Source: Azorinus chamasolen
Taxonomy: Eukaryota > Mollusca > Bivalvia > Cardiida > Solecurtidae
Assembly (NCBI GenBank): GCA_963576725.1
Contig: OY755251.1
Coordinates: 36,447,263 to 36,511,262, forward strand
Direction of reading: 5' to 3'
Length of the DNA: 64,000 nt
In this document: positions 1 to 11,330 of the stretch, one piece after another
Layout: every line of letters starts with the position of its first letter
Numbering within the stretch: the first letter of the stretch is position 1
The notes under the pieces: generated by a model
Seen by the model: only the letters and a program-made list of their open reading frames with translations
The model's database searches: none
What the model was told of the DNA's origin: nothing
Translations under genes and position numbers: made by a program

Positions 1-331
<331 letters not shown>

Positions 332-713
332 ATGTTGGTCATGTATAGATGTTTATGGCTTTCTGCCAAGGAGATCAAACGTAATCAAATGCAAACGGGA
401 AGTAAGTCATTGACCATCATTTTTTGTGTTGTTACTATAAGAAGTGTCCTACAACATTAGTTATCTTAATATGCTTAAGTGTATTTACATGTACATAAAC
501 ATGTATGATGAGCAAACAGTTAGGGTTTATTTAGCGGTCTGGTTTTTGTGTGTACAAATTAGAAAGTTTGTTTCAATACAAAAACGAACAAAAATATCAT
601 AGTTAAGTTTATTTGAGTTTAGCAGTTCATATATTGTATATATTGTTTACAATCTTATTTTATATATACTTCATGATGTTACAATTTCGAACATGTAAGT
701 TTATATATATTGA
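332..713. other. Non-coding, AT-rich, no recognised feature
   Basis: I see no exon, tandem repeat or inverted repeat of note between the microsatellite and the first P element. Confidence 0.5.
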
Positions 714-922
714 TACAGTAAAATATCGATTATGTGAACCCTAAAATACGTATCATTATCGATCTTTAAGGCAGGTGTCTGCTTAATACATGGTGAAAGT
801 CATGCAGAAAGCTCCTCCATGTGCTTTCTGCATGACTTTCACCATTCATTAAGCAGCCACCTTCCTAAAAGGGTCTAAATTCTTCTATACAAAAAATTCG
901 AATAATCGAAGATCTTACTGTA
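714..922. mobile_element. P-family (pogo/Tigger-like) hairpin MITE
   Basis: The element begins TACAGTA and ends TACTGTA, with subterminal ATCGATTAT/ATAATCGAAGAT. Its middle (about 770-865) is a long hairpin with arms containing GTGAAAGTCATGCAGAAAGC and its complement. It is palindromic over most of its length and encodes nothing. TA-flanked CAGTA ends with 'ctctataac/ccgaac' motifs resemble pogo/Tigger elements of the Tc1/mariner group. The family name is inference. Confidence 0.75.
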
Positions 923-924
923 TA

Positions 925-1440
925 ATATAACCCTTTACCGGATGAATATTTATGCGAGAAATAGTGACGTCATGACTACTGATTAGCTTTTCTTTTTGAA
1001 AAGGTAGTATATATGACGTCAGTTGATTTGGTAATGGCAGAAATTGTAGAATCAGGTCTACATTATTCTGACACTGATACGACGGTTCCTACATGCATTG
1101 TCTGATCTGGGTCTACTGTGTTTGCAAAGACCCAGGATGAACGCTTTTATGAAGTAAAGAGTTACAAACGTTATATGTCTGAACTAAGTATTTAAAACTA
1201 TACACACGCGTAATAGAAGTCGTTCTTCATACAAATGCATGCATCAAATCGGTGCTTCATTCCAACCAATGTACACACAACAGTTTTGCATATTGAAAGA
1301 GAACTTACTGGAACGTGTTTGTTTACCGTTAAAGTGCGGGAACCGAGTGTATAAAACATTTGCAAACAGTATTGACCCAGATCAAAGGACTCTTACATAT
1401 GTAAGGGATCCCTTGTATCAGGGTCAGCACTATTTGTCAT
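925..1440. mobile_element. Two degraded B-family copies
   Basis: One half hairpin lies at about 1079-1132 (TCTGATCTGGGTCTACTGTG then TTTGCAAAG). A second, with both arms, is at about 1360-1436 (TTTGCAAACAGTATTGACCC to the complementary GGGTCAGCACTATTTG). Two perfect TGACGTCA palindromes sit at 965-972 and 1014-1021 in the AT-rich flank typical of the family. Open frames here are incidental. Confidence 0.6.
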
Positions 1441-1626
1441 TAAACATATTCTCGTTAGTGGTAACTAAGTTTGATACGTTTTAGTTTAATAATTATTCAG
1501 TAAGGGCATAACCAGTGTAATTTTTTCAGTATGTTAAAGGTTAATGATGAAAGATTTATGACCGTCTATAGCTTGGACTCACACGAACAGACACGTTCAG
1601 TTCATTGTATCTCAAGAATGCAGAAA

Positions 1627-2093
1627 AATCTCGATAATCCGAACACCCAATCTCGTTAATGAGAACACCCAATCTCGTTAATCTGAACACTACACTCAAT
1701 CTCGTTAATCAAAACACTCAATCTCGTTAATCTGAACACTCAATCTTGTTAATCAGAACAATCAATCTCGTTAATCCGAACACTCAATCTTGTTAATCCG
1801 AACACTCAATCTCGTTAATCCGAACACTCAATCTCGATAATCAGAACACTCAATCTTGTTAATCCGAACACTCAATCTCGATGATCAGAACACTCAACCT
1901 CGTTAATCTGAACACCCAATCTCTTTAAACTGAACTCTCTATCTCTTTAATCAGAACACTAGATTTCGTTGGTCTGAACACTCAACTTCGTTAACCAGAA
2001 CTCTCAATCTCGTTAATCAGAACAGTCAATTGCGTTAGCCTCAACACTCGGTCTCGTTTACCAGAACACTGAGCCTTGTTAATCGGAACACTC
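1627..2093. repeat. 22-bp tandem repeat, about 21 copies
   Basis: The unit is close to CAATCTCGTTAATCCGAACA plus CT, repeated imperfectly (C/T and G/A changes, one short insertion near 1690). It adjoins a P-type core at 2099-2276. The unit resembles the subterminal 'gaatcccgataattcgaac' of other P elements in the window, for example at 18412, so it probably arose by local expansion of an element end. Confidence 0.9.
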
Positions 2094-2098
2094 GAATA

Positions 2099-2276
2099 AA
2101 TAGCCGTATCGATATTTAAGACAGATGACAGCTTAATGCAGGTTAAACATCACGCAGAAAGCTCCTTTGGAAGTTTTCAGCATGACTTTGACACCCGCAT
2201 TAGGCAGTCACCTTCCTGAAATATTCTCAGTTCTTCTTTTATAAACTGTCGGATGAGCGATGTTTTACTGTGTGCA
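2099..2276. mobile_element. P-family MITE body carrying the 22-bp array on its left
   Basis: It contains the P core in degraded form (GACAGCTTAATGCAGGTTAAA, GCAGAAAGCTCC, the opposite arm, then GCAGTCACCTTCC) and ends TTTTACTGT. The left terminal part appears replaced by the 22-bp tandem array. Confidence 0.6.
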
Positions 2277-2592
2277 TGTAGTTTCAAGCATGATCAATTC
2301 GATTCACTTCAAGCTTGTTTGAGAATATTAAAGAGCTTTGAATCTGATTAAGGTAAAAACTCTGTTAGCTTTCATTGATTCCATACAAGCTTTTTCAACA
2401 AACAGTATGAATTGTTTAGGTACATCAAATGGTCACATTACAAATTCCAAACATTTAAATCTCAGACATAAATATAGAGGTCATTTGTAGAGGTCACTGT
2501 CTGAGAAGAGAGGCATGGTGAAATAACATGTGATCTGGGTCTGCACGGCGTGTCATATCTTTCTAGAAGTTCGCATATACATAATGTACCAT

Positions 2593-2815
2593 TTAACACC
2601 TTTGCGAATAGAGTAGACACTGGTCAAAAAGGTTCTGAAGGGGCTGTTCGAACAGGATCTACTCTGTTTGCTTGTGAAATGATATGGATTGATTATACAG
2701 TGGCTGCCATAACCACAACACCATGTTATGACGTCAGGTCTGCTGTTATAAGAAGTCATATTAATATTCATGACGTAATCATTTCTTAAATGAATATTCA
2801 TGCACAAAAGGGTTA
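2593..2815. mobile_element. B-family (piggyBac-like) MITE
   Basis: It starts at a TTAA, has the B half-arms (TTTGCGAATAGAGTAGAC and ATCTACTCTGTTTGC), then the family's AT-rich tail with a perfect TGACGTCA (2729-2736) and ATGAATATTCAT, and ends AAAAGGGTTA. It has no coding capacity. Confidence 0.6.
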
Positions 2816-2981
2816 CATAAATGAAGTTTTCTTTAAAACTGTGTCATTATCAAATAAGGGTCCGGTTATTACAATGAAGGACTGAACGTTTCTTATCATC
2901 GCTATTGAATATTCATGTAAGAAATAATGAAATCATGGATACCGGTACCTTTTTGACAGAACTTTTTTAATGGCATACATA

Positions 2982-3131
2982 TACAGTAAAATCCCTCTAA
3001 ACTAGAATTATGGTAGAGAAGAATTTAGATACTTTTAGGCAGGTGGCTGCTTAAAGCGGATTGAAAGTCATGCAGAAAGCTCCTAGTACTAGTTTAGCCT
3101 AGAGGTTCCAGTTTAGAGAGATTTTACTGTA
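2982..3131. mobile_element. P-family MITE, short copy
   Basis: TACAGTAAAATCCCTCTAAA at the left matches TTTAGAGAGATTTTACTGTA at the right. It contains GGCAGGTGGCTGCTTAAAGC and GTCATGCAGAAAGCTCCTAG; the right half of the core is deleted. Confidence 0.8.
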
Positions 3132-3176
3132 CATATGAGCGTTTCGTGTTGGTATAATCGGTACATTCAGATTTAC

Positions 3177-3262
3177 TAAACAGAATAGACCCAGTAGACG
3201 GCTCCTACAGAAGCCGTCTGATCTGGATCTACTCTGTTCGCAGGGGCCTGAATAGGCGTTTA
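3177..3262. mobile_element. B-family hairpin
   Basis: Arms AACAGAATAGACCCAGTAGA and CTGATCTGGATCTACTCTGT flank a GACGGCTCCTACAGAAGCCGTC centre. Confidence 0.7.
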
Positions 3263-3531
3263 TATGACGGGAATAATAATATTCATATTGTATCCTGAGA
3301 GGTCTCGCAAACTATATAGACAAAAACAATCAACTACCAGATTCTCTATGGCAGGACTTGTTCATGATAATAAAACACTACAGAACCTTTTATAAAGCGA
3401 CCAGTAACGTATAAGAACTATTATATTAAATATGTTTGGTTTGGTTTTGGTTTTTATCAGGGTTTACGTGGTTTTAACAGTATTTCAGTCATATCAAGAC
3501 GTCCAGCTACATGTAATTACAGGTGGAGGAA

Positions 3532-4214
3532 GACCCCAGAGGTTCTTCTGTGCACGGAACAATATTAGTTATACAGTTCTTTCCCAGGGTACATGACGAT
3601 TTATTCCCGGCTGAGGAAAATCATGTTGCCCGAGCCGTTAGGCGAGGGTTACATGATTTTACCAGCCGGGAATAAATCGTCATGTACCCTGGGAAAGAAC
3701 TGTATAACGAATTTATTATACTGCAAAGTTTTACGGTTCGGATAATTTATATAAATCCATTTTGGCATGTTGAATAACTAAACACGCTTATTCCCCTAAA
3801 AGCGCCCCAATACATTAATTTCACCCGAAGGTATCCGAAGTGGTTTGTATTGTATTTTATCGGCGTTCGTGTTAGTATACATGTAGATGACTGGACGATA
3901 TAATAACTCCTCTTAAAACTGTTTTATTGGTCATTTCAAACAATGATGTTTTATAATTCATTTCTGCATTTTTTTCTTTACGTATCAATAGGTGTCTATT
4001 ATGCTATTGTTTAGCCGAGTCGAGAAGTCGGTCTTTTGGTTTCTGACCATAATATGTGGGGCCTGCCATGGGGAATTTCTATGTACCCTGTCAGCTCACA
4101 GGGTACATGGACTCATGTACACGGCTAGTTAACCAATCAGAATTGAGGATTTTACTTTGCAGTATAATAAAGTGCATTGTTGCGTGCACAGAAGAACATC
4201 AGGGTAGAACCACC
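3532..4214. mobile_element. Foldback-type element with long central palindromes
   Basis: The left end (3532-3575: GGTGG, then GTTCTTCTGTGCACGGAACA) is repeated inverted at 4155-4214 (TGTTGCGTGCACAGAAGAAC, then CCACC). Inside, 3573-3706 is a near-perfect palindrome with arms of about 45 bases from CAGTTCTTTCCCAGGGTACA inward. A smaller perfect hairpin, ATGTACCCTGT/ACAGGGTACAT, lies at about 4080-4108. There is no coding sequence. Confidence 0.7.
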
Positions 4215-4334
4215 GACCTATCGCAAGCTAACTGGAAGTAAATGAATATGATTGTCTTTCAAAGCATCACATTCCGAACAAAAATAGTGTTTGCTCAAAC
4301 TCCGATCTTCTGATTATTTTCACAGATTGTTGAT

Positions 4335-4440
4335 TTGTTCAAGCTGTTGAGAAACTACTAAAAGAGTGCCAGATAGTCTGGATCCAGATGAGACACCGAG
4401 TTACTCGGCGTCTCATCTTGATCCTTGGAAGATGTTTACA
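4335..4440. mobile_element. C-family hairpin
   Basis: It contains GGATCCAGATGAGACACCGA, GTTAC and TCGGCGTCTCATCTTGATCC, an imperfect palindrome centred on CCGAGTTACTCGG. Confidence 0.7.
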
Positions 4441-4529
4441 GTTGCCAGTCAGGTAGCGCTTAGCACAGGCAGGGCTAGTGCAGAACGAGGGTCTTAGAAT
4501 TAGACCTCATGTAGGTGGGTACTGCAGGG

Positions 4530-4800
4530 TTAACCCTTTCCAGGTTATATATTTATTCCAAATTTCAATAATATTCATGGACAAAATAGTTGTCAAGAAA
4601 TATGGAAGGTGGAATAGTGTAGCAATTTTTAGAAACTATATATAACAAATATCTATCAAATTTTATTAGCAAACAGAGCAGACCCTGATAAGACAGCTCC
4701 TATAGTGTGGACCAAGATCAGACGGCTCCTATAGGATCCGTCTGATCTAGGTCTACATGGTTTTTAGATGCATGAAAGACATTTATATGAAAACTTAGTA
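4530..4800. mobile_element. B-family MITE, reverse orientation
   Basis: It opens with TTAACCCTTTCC, has the AT-rich tail first and then the hairpin (GCAAACAGAGCAGACCCTGA to TCTGATCTAGGTCTACATGG). The centre at 4734-4747 reads GCTCCTATAGGATC. Confidence 0.65.
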
Positions 4801-4904
4801 TGACCAGGACGCACATTTGTAATTTTTGTTCATACGCAGTTGCTGACATTTATCTAAATCGTTTGCAGAACACTCCAAGACTATGCGTTATTTTCTTAAA
4901 GGCA

Positions 4905-5440
4905 GTTTTAATCCTTAACCTTGTAGAGGTCCCTTTGTAACGTTTGCGAACAGAGTAGCTCCAGATCGGAAGACCCCTGCAAAAGTTTTCTGACCAATGT
5001 CTGCTCTGTTACGTTAACCCCTTCGCTGCCAATGCCGGATCTGTGATTACATGTACCTATGCAAACAGTTTTAGATCCAGATGAGACGCCGAGTAACTCG
5101 GCGTCTCATCAGGATCCCAACTGTTTGTTACTGTTACTATGCTTTTGAAACAAAAATGAAAAAAATCAAAGAAATGAAAATTTGTAGCAGACGACAAATT
5201 TAGCAGACGACAGAGTTTGGCAGCGAAAGGGTTAATCTGATTCTGCGGTTTCTGTCATGACCAATCATAGGAACCGTCTGATCAGGGTCTGTTCCGTTTG
5301 CTTATGGTGTAATATTGATCTAAGTCTACAGCTTCTGCCTGAGCCAAAATGTCGTGTTCATATGCCATCATACAAAATAATCTAATTAATATTCATGACG
5401 TCAATATTTCTTACATGAATATACAACAGGGAAAGGGTCA
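4905..5440. mobile_element. B-family MITE split by a C-family insertion
   Basis: The left half (TTTGCGAACAGAGTAGCTCC to GTCTGCTCTG) and the right half (GAACCGTCTGATCAGGGTCT, then the tail with TGACGTCA at 5396-5403 and AACAGGGAAAGGG) are separated by the element at 5014-5235. This nesting shows that the C copy is younger. Confidence 0.65.
5014..5235. mobile_element. C-family (piggyBac-like) MITE, full length, nested
   Basis: It runs TTAACCCCTTCGCTGCCAA to TTTGGCAGCGAAAGGGTTAA, inverted ends of about 16 bases with TTAA on both sides. It holds the C palindrome at about 5070-5132 (AACAGTTTTAGATCCAGATG, centre GCCGAGTAACTCGGC, then ATCAGGATCCAAACTGTTTG). TTAA duplication followed by CCC is the piggyBac-type signature; the assignment is inference. 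Confidence 0.75.
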
Positions 5441-5649
5441 ATACATCAATCGAACTCCGGAAGTTAACTCTCCTGTTGAGCTGGCCGCAACTATAACTAC
5501 TATAATGCATGTCCCGGCATCGGTTAAAGTACTAAAATGCCCCTTGTTAACCGGATCTATACCGTTTTAAAAACTTTAAAGATGTGTTATTCTAAATTGG
5601 TTTATTTATAAAAGACTTTTTACACTGTCCCCGTTATCGCAATTATTTG

Positions 5650-5720
5650 CAAACAACTTAGATCCGAGAAAATGAGATGCCGTGTATCTCGGCAGTTGAT
5701 CAAGATCCAAACTGTCCAGA
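5650..5720. mobile_element. C-family hairpin, degraded
   Basis: AACAACTTAGATCCGAGAAA and GATCAAGATCCAAACTGTCC flank an imperfect GATGCCGTGTATCTCGGC centre. Confidence 0.55.
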
Positions 5721-5813
5721 CATTAGACCAGACGTTTCTCAAATCTTTAGCAATTCGGACGTAGTCACAATTGAGTAGATCAAAAGCTAGGAACACATTT
5801 TTTTCACAATAGT

Positions 5814-6007
5814 TTAACCCTTTCCTTCATATAAACACATTTTCACACAGAGTAGGAGCCGTCTGATCAGGATCTGCTGTTTGCTTATGGCATAATATAG
5901 ATATGATTTTCCAAATTATCCTATGTACATATGCCAATATAACACCGCTTATAAATATTCATGATGTCATTATATCTCACATAAATATTGAATAGGGCAA
6001 TGGTTAA
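5814..6007. mobile_element. B-family MITE with left arm partly deleted
   Basis: It starts TTAACCCTTTCCTTCATATA and ends GGGCAATGGTTAA. One hairpin arm is left (GTAGGAGCCGTCTGATCAGG, then CTGCTGTTTGC). Confidence 0.65.
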
Positions 6008-6454
6008 ACGCTTATAAACAGAACGTACCTCTAAAGTCAATACACCAGTTGAATAAGCCACAAGTATGACCAGTATAATATATAACTCCGCCATCTGTTA
6101 AAGTGATCACATGTCTCTTACATCCTCATTCAAGTAGTTTCTAAATCATTAAATAATTTCGACACTACCTCACAAGGCTCTGTATAGATAGATACACACC
6201 CTTGGCTGGTGGAGGGACATGTGACGAATTATGATAGCTTACCCGGGGTAGACTTGCATGTTTAATGAAGCGTGACTCTGGAACAGGTAATGATGTGGTC
6301 GAAAGAACAATACGAGAGACATGCATAATTCCACGAAAATTATTGTCCGTCCTTCAAAAATATCCAGATCAAGGCAACATTATTAATCATATGTTAATAT
6401 GCACTGCATTTTAACAATATTTAAAGATTGGCTTATAATTTTATGCCAATGAAT

Positions 6455-6710
6455 TTAATCCTTTCTCTAATATAAACGTGTTTTCATGCATTTGCAAACA
6501 GAGTAGACCCAGATCAGACGGCTCATAGAGGAGCCGTCTGATCAGGGTCTGCTCTGTTTGCTAATGGGATTTGAAAGATCTCTTTATTTACTTTCCAAAA
6601 TGGCTAAAAAGCTCCACCTTCCATATTTCATTATACATGTAACTACTTTATTCATGAATATTCAATAGGTATTGAAAATTGAAATAAACATAGAACAGGG
6701 AAAGGGTTAA
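6455..6710. mobile_element. B-family MITE, complete
   Basis: TTAATCCTTTC at the left and GGGAAAGGGTTAA at the right enclose a near-perfect hairpin (TTTGCAAACAGAGTAGACCC to GGGTCTGCTCTGTTTGC) with centre GCTCATAGAGGAGC at 6521-6534. The tail carries ATGAATATTCA. Length is 256 bp. Confidence 0.75.
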
Positions 6711-6723
6711 ACTGCTGTCAGAG

Positions 6724-6967
6724 TTAACGCTTCCCCTCATATAAACGTGTTTTCACGCAGCTGCAAACAGAGTAGACCCATATCAGACTATAGAACCCGT
6801 CTGATCAGGGTCTGCTCTGTTTGCTTATTGAATATGATAGATTTGTTTCTTTACTTTCTAAAATGGCTGCAATGTTCCATCTTCCATACTTCATTATAAC
6901 TATTTTATCTATGAATATTCAATAGGTATTGAAATTTGTTATAAACATAGAACAGGGAATGGGTTAA
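6724..6967. mobile_element. B-family MITE, complete
   Basis: It is bounded by TTAACGCTTCCCC and GGGAATGGGTTAA, 14 bp downstream of the preceding copy and in the same orientation. The arms are conserved; the hairpin centre is shortened. Confidence 0.75.
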
Positions 6968-7139
6968 TAAGTAGCCAATTTAATTTCAACCCTAATGCAT
7001 GAGGCTGACCATTTGATCGACGGGGCAATATACTGATTTCACTTGCACATGCCCTTCACAAGTCTATATAATATGTGCTATATGCAACTTGATGCCAAAT
7101 AAAATATCATTATATGTTATATTATGTTATGTTATATTA

Positions 7140-7276
7140 TGGTTTTATACATAAGAGGATCTTACATGAGTGTTCATTACACATCGTTTTTATGAAACGA
7201 GTTTACTATAATAAAATGACACGAGCTTTAGCGAGTTGTAATGAACACGAATGTAAGATTATTTTTATCACATAAT
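7140..7276. repeat. Inverted repeat (hairpin element)
   Basis: CTTACATGAGTGTTCATTACA and its near complement TGTAATGAACACGAATGTAAG flank about 60 bp. A further fragment ATTATGTGATAATA at about 7498 matches the right flank (TTTATCACATAAT) inverted, so the element may extend to about 7510. Confidence 0.6.
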
Positions 7277-7521
7277 CCTTAAAATGGCATAGAAAATAAA
7301 ACAGACTAGCTGACGGCTGTTTCGGCCATTACTTACAAACAGCGCAGTAATACAACGGGCGACCCACAAGGAGTGCTACGATTGGCTAACGCTTTTAAAA
7401 TTAGCGCTACGATTGGCTAACTTGCTAATTTGCATAAAAAATGCACTAGTGCAATTCTGCGAAATATGGCACTCTGTTACGGCATTCCCACGTGGTAGAT
7501 TATGTGATAATATAGTATAGG

Positions 7522-7735
7522 TTGCGTTACGTTATGTTATGTTATGCGTTGTGTTGCGTTGTGCTATGCTGTGTTGTGTTGTGTGTTGTGTTATATTGTG
7601 TTATTTTGTGTTATGTTCTGTTCTGTTATGTGTGTTGTGTTAGTTTGTGTTGTGTGATGTCATTTATTTTGGTTATTTTATGCTATCATGCTATGCTCGT
7701 TTATGCTATAGATGCTATACTATGTTAGGTTAGGT
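7522..7735. repeat. Degenerate GTTAT/GTTGT low-complexity tract
   Basis: Imperfect pentamers of the type GTTAT, GTTGT and GTTAC run through the segment. The Cys/Leu/Val-rich open frame here is a by-product. Confidence 0.85.
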
Positions 7736-7739
7736 TAAT

Positions 7740-8375
7740 TATTAATGTGCCTTGTAAATATATGGGTAGGAGAGTAATACGTACTGCACCTCAAATTTTG
7801 AAAGCTGTTGTTTGTTATTGAAAAATCATTTACTAAGTGTCTGTTATGCGTATGTTATGTTTATAAACACGCTAAATACTGCAAATCAGACTGCATAAAA
7901 TGCTACGAAAGCGAATGACAATCTTCATAATAGGCGTTTTTCCAGAAATGTTCTTCAAAATGTTTGACCTGGACAGTTTCAGATACATTTCCGTCGTCTG
8001 CATTATGTTTATATACTTAAGGAAATGCTTGAGACTGTATAGAAACATTCACCAATGCGTTATCAAATGCATTGAAATTGACACAATCGTATTATGTTGG
8101 TAAAAGTAGCCTGCTTACCAAGCCATGATAGGCCGCATTTCATGCCGGCATTCTGTTTAGTCTCAAAGAATTAAAAGTGCAATCGAACGCACTGTACACA
8201 GGTTTCGTTTCATTAACTTTTAGTACGTTAAGGAGAGAGTCTATGCTAAGTCTAATGTTTACTCCACTTAGAAAAAAGGTCTACTAAACTTTGGATCTGA
8301 AACAATTCTAACAGCATCCACCAATCGGCATCTCAGCTGGATCTAAGCTGTTTGCAAAGAAGAGTTAGGTCGCGA
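7740..8375. other. Non-coding stretch; C-type half hairpin near 8290-8360
   Basis: GGATCTGAAACAATTCTAAC, then AATCGGCATCTCAGCTGGATC and TAAGCTGTTTGC, looks like a worn C-family hairpin. The rest has no recognisable gene; the short open frame at 7900-8103 has no domain or splice context. Confidence 0.4.
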
Positions 8376-8379
8376 ACAG

Positions 8380-9290
8380 CTGGATAATGGTAGTTGGATA
8401 ATGGCTAGGGTAAATGGACTATGGTTAAATTAGTTTGAAAATGGCTGGGGTAGGGGGATAAGAGTTAAGGTAGTTGTTGAATGGCACGACTAGAGGAATT
8501 AGGGTCAAGATATTTGGTGGAAGGCTAGGGTAGAGGATTAAGGTAGCTGAAGAACAGCTTGAATAGCGGGTCAAGGTAGCTGGAAAATGGCTTGGCTGGT
8601 GGGACGATGGTTAAGGTAGTTGGAGAATGGCTAGGGTTGGGGATACGGATAAAGGTAGCTGGGGAATGGCTTGGGTAAAGGGGTAAGGGTTGGAGAATGG
8701 CTAGGGTAGAGTGTCAATGGTTAATGCAGTTGTTGAATGGCTAGGGTAGAGGAACAATGATTAAGATAGTCGGAGAATGGCTAGGGTAAGGGCATACGGG
8801 TAAAGGTAGTTGGAAAGTGGCCAGGGTAGAGAGTGATACGGCTGAAGGTATTTGTAGAATAACCTGAGTATGTGGGTAAGTGTTAAGATACCGGTACTTG
8901 GTAAATGGTTTGGCTAGAGGGATAATGGTTATGGCAGTTGGAGAATGGTTAGGGTAGAGGGATAAGAGTTAAGGTATTTTAGAATGGCTTAGGTAGAAGG
9001 ATAAGGATTTAGATAGTTGGAGAACGGATCATGTATTGGGATAAGGGTAAATGCAGTTGGAGAATGACTAGAATATCGGGTCATGGTCATTTGAAATGGC
9101 TTTGGTAGAGGTATGAGGTTTAATGTAGTTGGGGAATGGCTATGTAGAGGGATTAGGGTTAAGGTATCTGAGAATGGCTATAGTAGAAGATTAAGGTAGG
9201 TTGAGAACTGATTGAGTAGAGGGTTAAGGTAGCTGGAAAATGACTAGTGTATAGCGGGTAAAGATAGTTTGAGAATGGCTTGGGTGTCGG
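8380..9290. repeat. About 40-bp minisatellite, about 22 degenerate copies
   Basis: The recurring unit contains GGCTAGGGTAGAGGGATAAG followed by GGTTAAGGTAGTTGGAGAAT, with frequent indels and substitutions. It is purine-rich on the plus strand (TAGGGTAGAGGG), with strong G/C strand asymmetry. Divergence among copies suggests an old array. Confidence 0.9.
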
Positions 9291-9304
9291 CTTATAGTAC
9301 ACTA

Positions 9305-9400
9305 CAGAAGATTCCATGGCTAGTTTTGGATCCAATTTGACCTAGATGAGAGGATGAATAACTCGAGGTCTAATCAGGATCTAAACTGTTAGACACTCTC
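9305..9400. mobile_element. C-family hairpin remnant
   Basis: GGATCCAATTTGACCTAGATG, AGAGGATGAATAACTCGAGG and TAATCAGGATCTAAACTGTT follow the C layout with a damaged centre. Confidence 0.5.
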
Positions 9401-9597
9401 GTTACACATTTAGCAAGAAATGGGGAAAATTCTGCATCGAACTTCGATTACTTTGACATTGTTCGGTTGTTGAAAATTGACCAGTCTGCACAATGTTAAC
9501 CCTACTCTATGAATATTCATGACAGACGATGATGAATATAAATTAAATAATAATTTCATATTCGTATATAAAACATGGGAATACATACATGGGAAAC

Positions 9598-9722
9598 TGG
9601 TCAAACCGGCCCCAAGTCATACCGGCCTCAAGTCAAACCGGCCTCCAAAAAGTCAAACCGGACCTCAATTTGGTCAAACCGGCCTCCTTATTATATTTTG
9701 GCTGGTCAAACCGGCCCCACGT
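9598..9722. repeat. Short tandem repeat built on GTCAAACCGGCC
   Basis: The motif GGTCAAACCGGCCYC occurs about six times with variable 2-20 base spacers. It is a small irregular GC-rich repeat in an AT-rich setting. Confidence 0.8.
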
Positions 9723-9849
9723 ATGAAAAAGCTTCTAATATATATCGTTTTAATAATGAAAAGTTTTATTGATACTTTTATTACCTTTTTTATCACGAAA
9801 TATACTATATACATATTATGTAACTTTGCAAAATAGAACAGTATCAGAG

Positions 9850-10085
9850 TCTGTAAGCAAACGGAGTAGACCTTGATCAGACGGATCCAAGCCGTCTAAT
9901 GACGAGGACTTTTGGCGATTGGAGAACTTGTAGAACCATATATGTAATGAATATTTGTCAGTAGCCTACATGCGTTACCTGAACTGGTTCCACTTTGTTT
10001 GCAAAGGTGTGACGATGCTTGTTTATCAGACACACGGTCATACAGGAACTGTCTCATATGGGTCTACACTGTTTGCAAATGAATA
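9850..10085. repeat. Left part of a ~72-bp array of B-type half sites
   Basis: A B hairpin remnant at 9858-9905 is followed by units ending TTTGCAAAGG (about 9997) and TTTGCAAATG (about 10071). The array is interrupted at 10085 and resumes at 11425. Confidence 0.6.
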
Positions 10086-11299
10086 CTACTACTAATAAAA
10101 ATGGCTTTATTTCACGCGGATTACATATTAAGTAACAACCAATTGTCAATATTGTCCACAAACAACAAAAACATATATACAACATCAGTAATATTAACAA
10201 GAAATAATTAGATAAATGAACAAAAAAGATCTCATCCATAATTTGTATGACCTTCTAGGGAATCCCCTTGCTGTTGTACGTGCAGGTGTTGTGTCAGCCG
10301 GATTTCGCTGTCCAACAGTTGGATTCCGAGGGTGTGCTATTGTCAAACGGGGCATCCCTATATGCTTGGTACCTCTGGTAACTCCAGTTCCAATGCCAGA
10401 GGGAGCACCGTAGTGGAACAGGGCATCCCTATACCCCACTGGTACATTGGGAATCTTGCTGGCATGGCTTGCTACCCTGCCCTCAATCAGTGCCAGGGAT
10501 TCATGTTAAGCTAACCCAGTTTCCTTATTTTTACTTACCAGTGAACTGGGTCGTGTAATATATGGGCAGTGGGCAGGTTAAGCATGTACGGTCCGATGCA
10601 GCATCGCGTGTCTCAGTCAATCTCGATTTGTCCAATATGAATCCTTTCCATTGCAGCCGGTGGGATATGTTGTAGGAACAGTATACGGGATACCCTCTTT
10701 AGTTTTACTTTGGCTGGGCTTTTCGGGTTCCCATAAAAGGACATTTTACTCTGTAATTAAATTTCGGATATACCCTATTACAACTCCGGTAAAATACGGA
10801 TTATCCCTTGTGTGCTCCCTCATTGCCATGGCGGGTCGAATAGTGTTTGACGGGGGGGGGGGGGGGGGTGCATATTGCGCGTATATTACAGTACTTAGTT
10901 TATATGCACTTCAAATAAACTTCAAATTGATCTGTTCTGTTACCCAATTTTCCAGCAATATTTTATGTGTAGTGTTGTATGCCAAAAAATGTACCCAATT
11001 CTGTTGGGTCTGGGAGACGTACTGGCACTGTGCATTCATATTTTGTTTTTTATGATGTGAGTGCGTCGACACAATATAATAGAGCATAATATGGGAAGGG
11101 GTGAAATTGGTTTGCCTATGTTCTAAATAAATTCTTTTTTATTATTATTCTTATCTATATATAAGTATTAAATATATTTTATTTTAAATGTTCTATAATT
11201 ACGCATTGAATATACCCTGTTTTGTATATAAAATGTATCTATGTGAAGCGCTTTTGAACGCACATATCCTGTGTGAAAAGAGCGCTATATAAATATGGT

Positions 11300-11330
<31 letters not shown>

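Noticed and set aside
1627..2093. CRISPR-like array
   Set aside because: Units are contiguous with no spacers, and the context is a eukaryotic mobile element.
8380..9290. Telomere-like repeat because of TAGGG motifs
   Set aside because: The period is about 40 bp and degenerate; there is no run of TTAGGG hexamers.
10651..11055. 134-codon frame preceded by an acceptor-like CCATTGCAG
   Set aside because: It crosses a G homopolymer and low-similarity sequence inside an inserted element; no partner exon or domain was seen.
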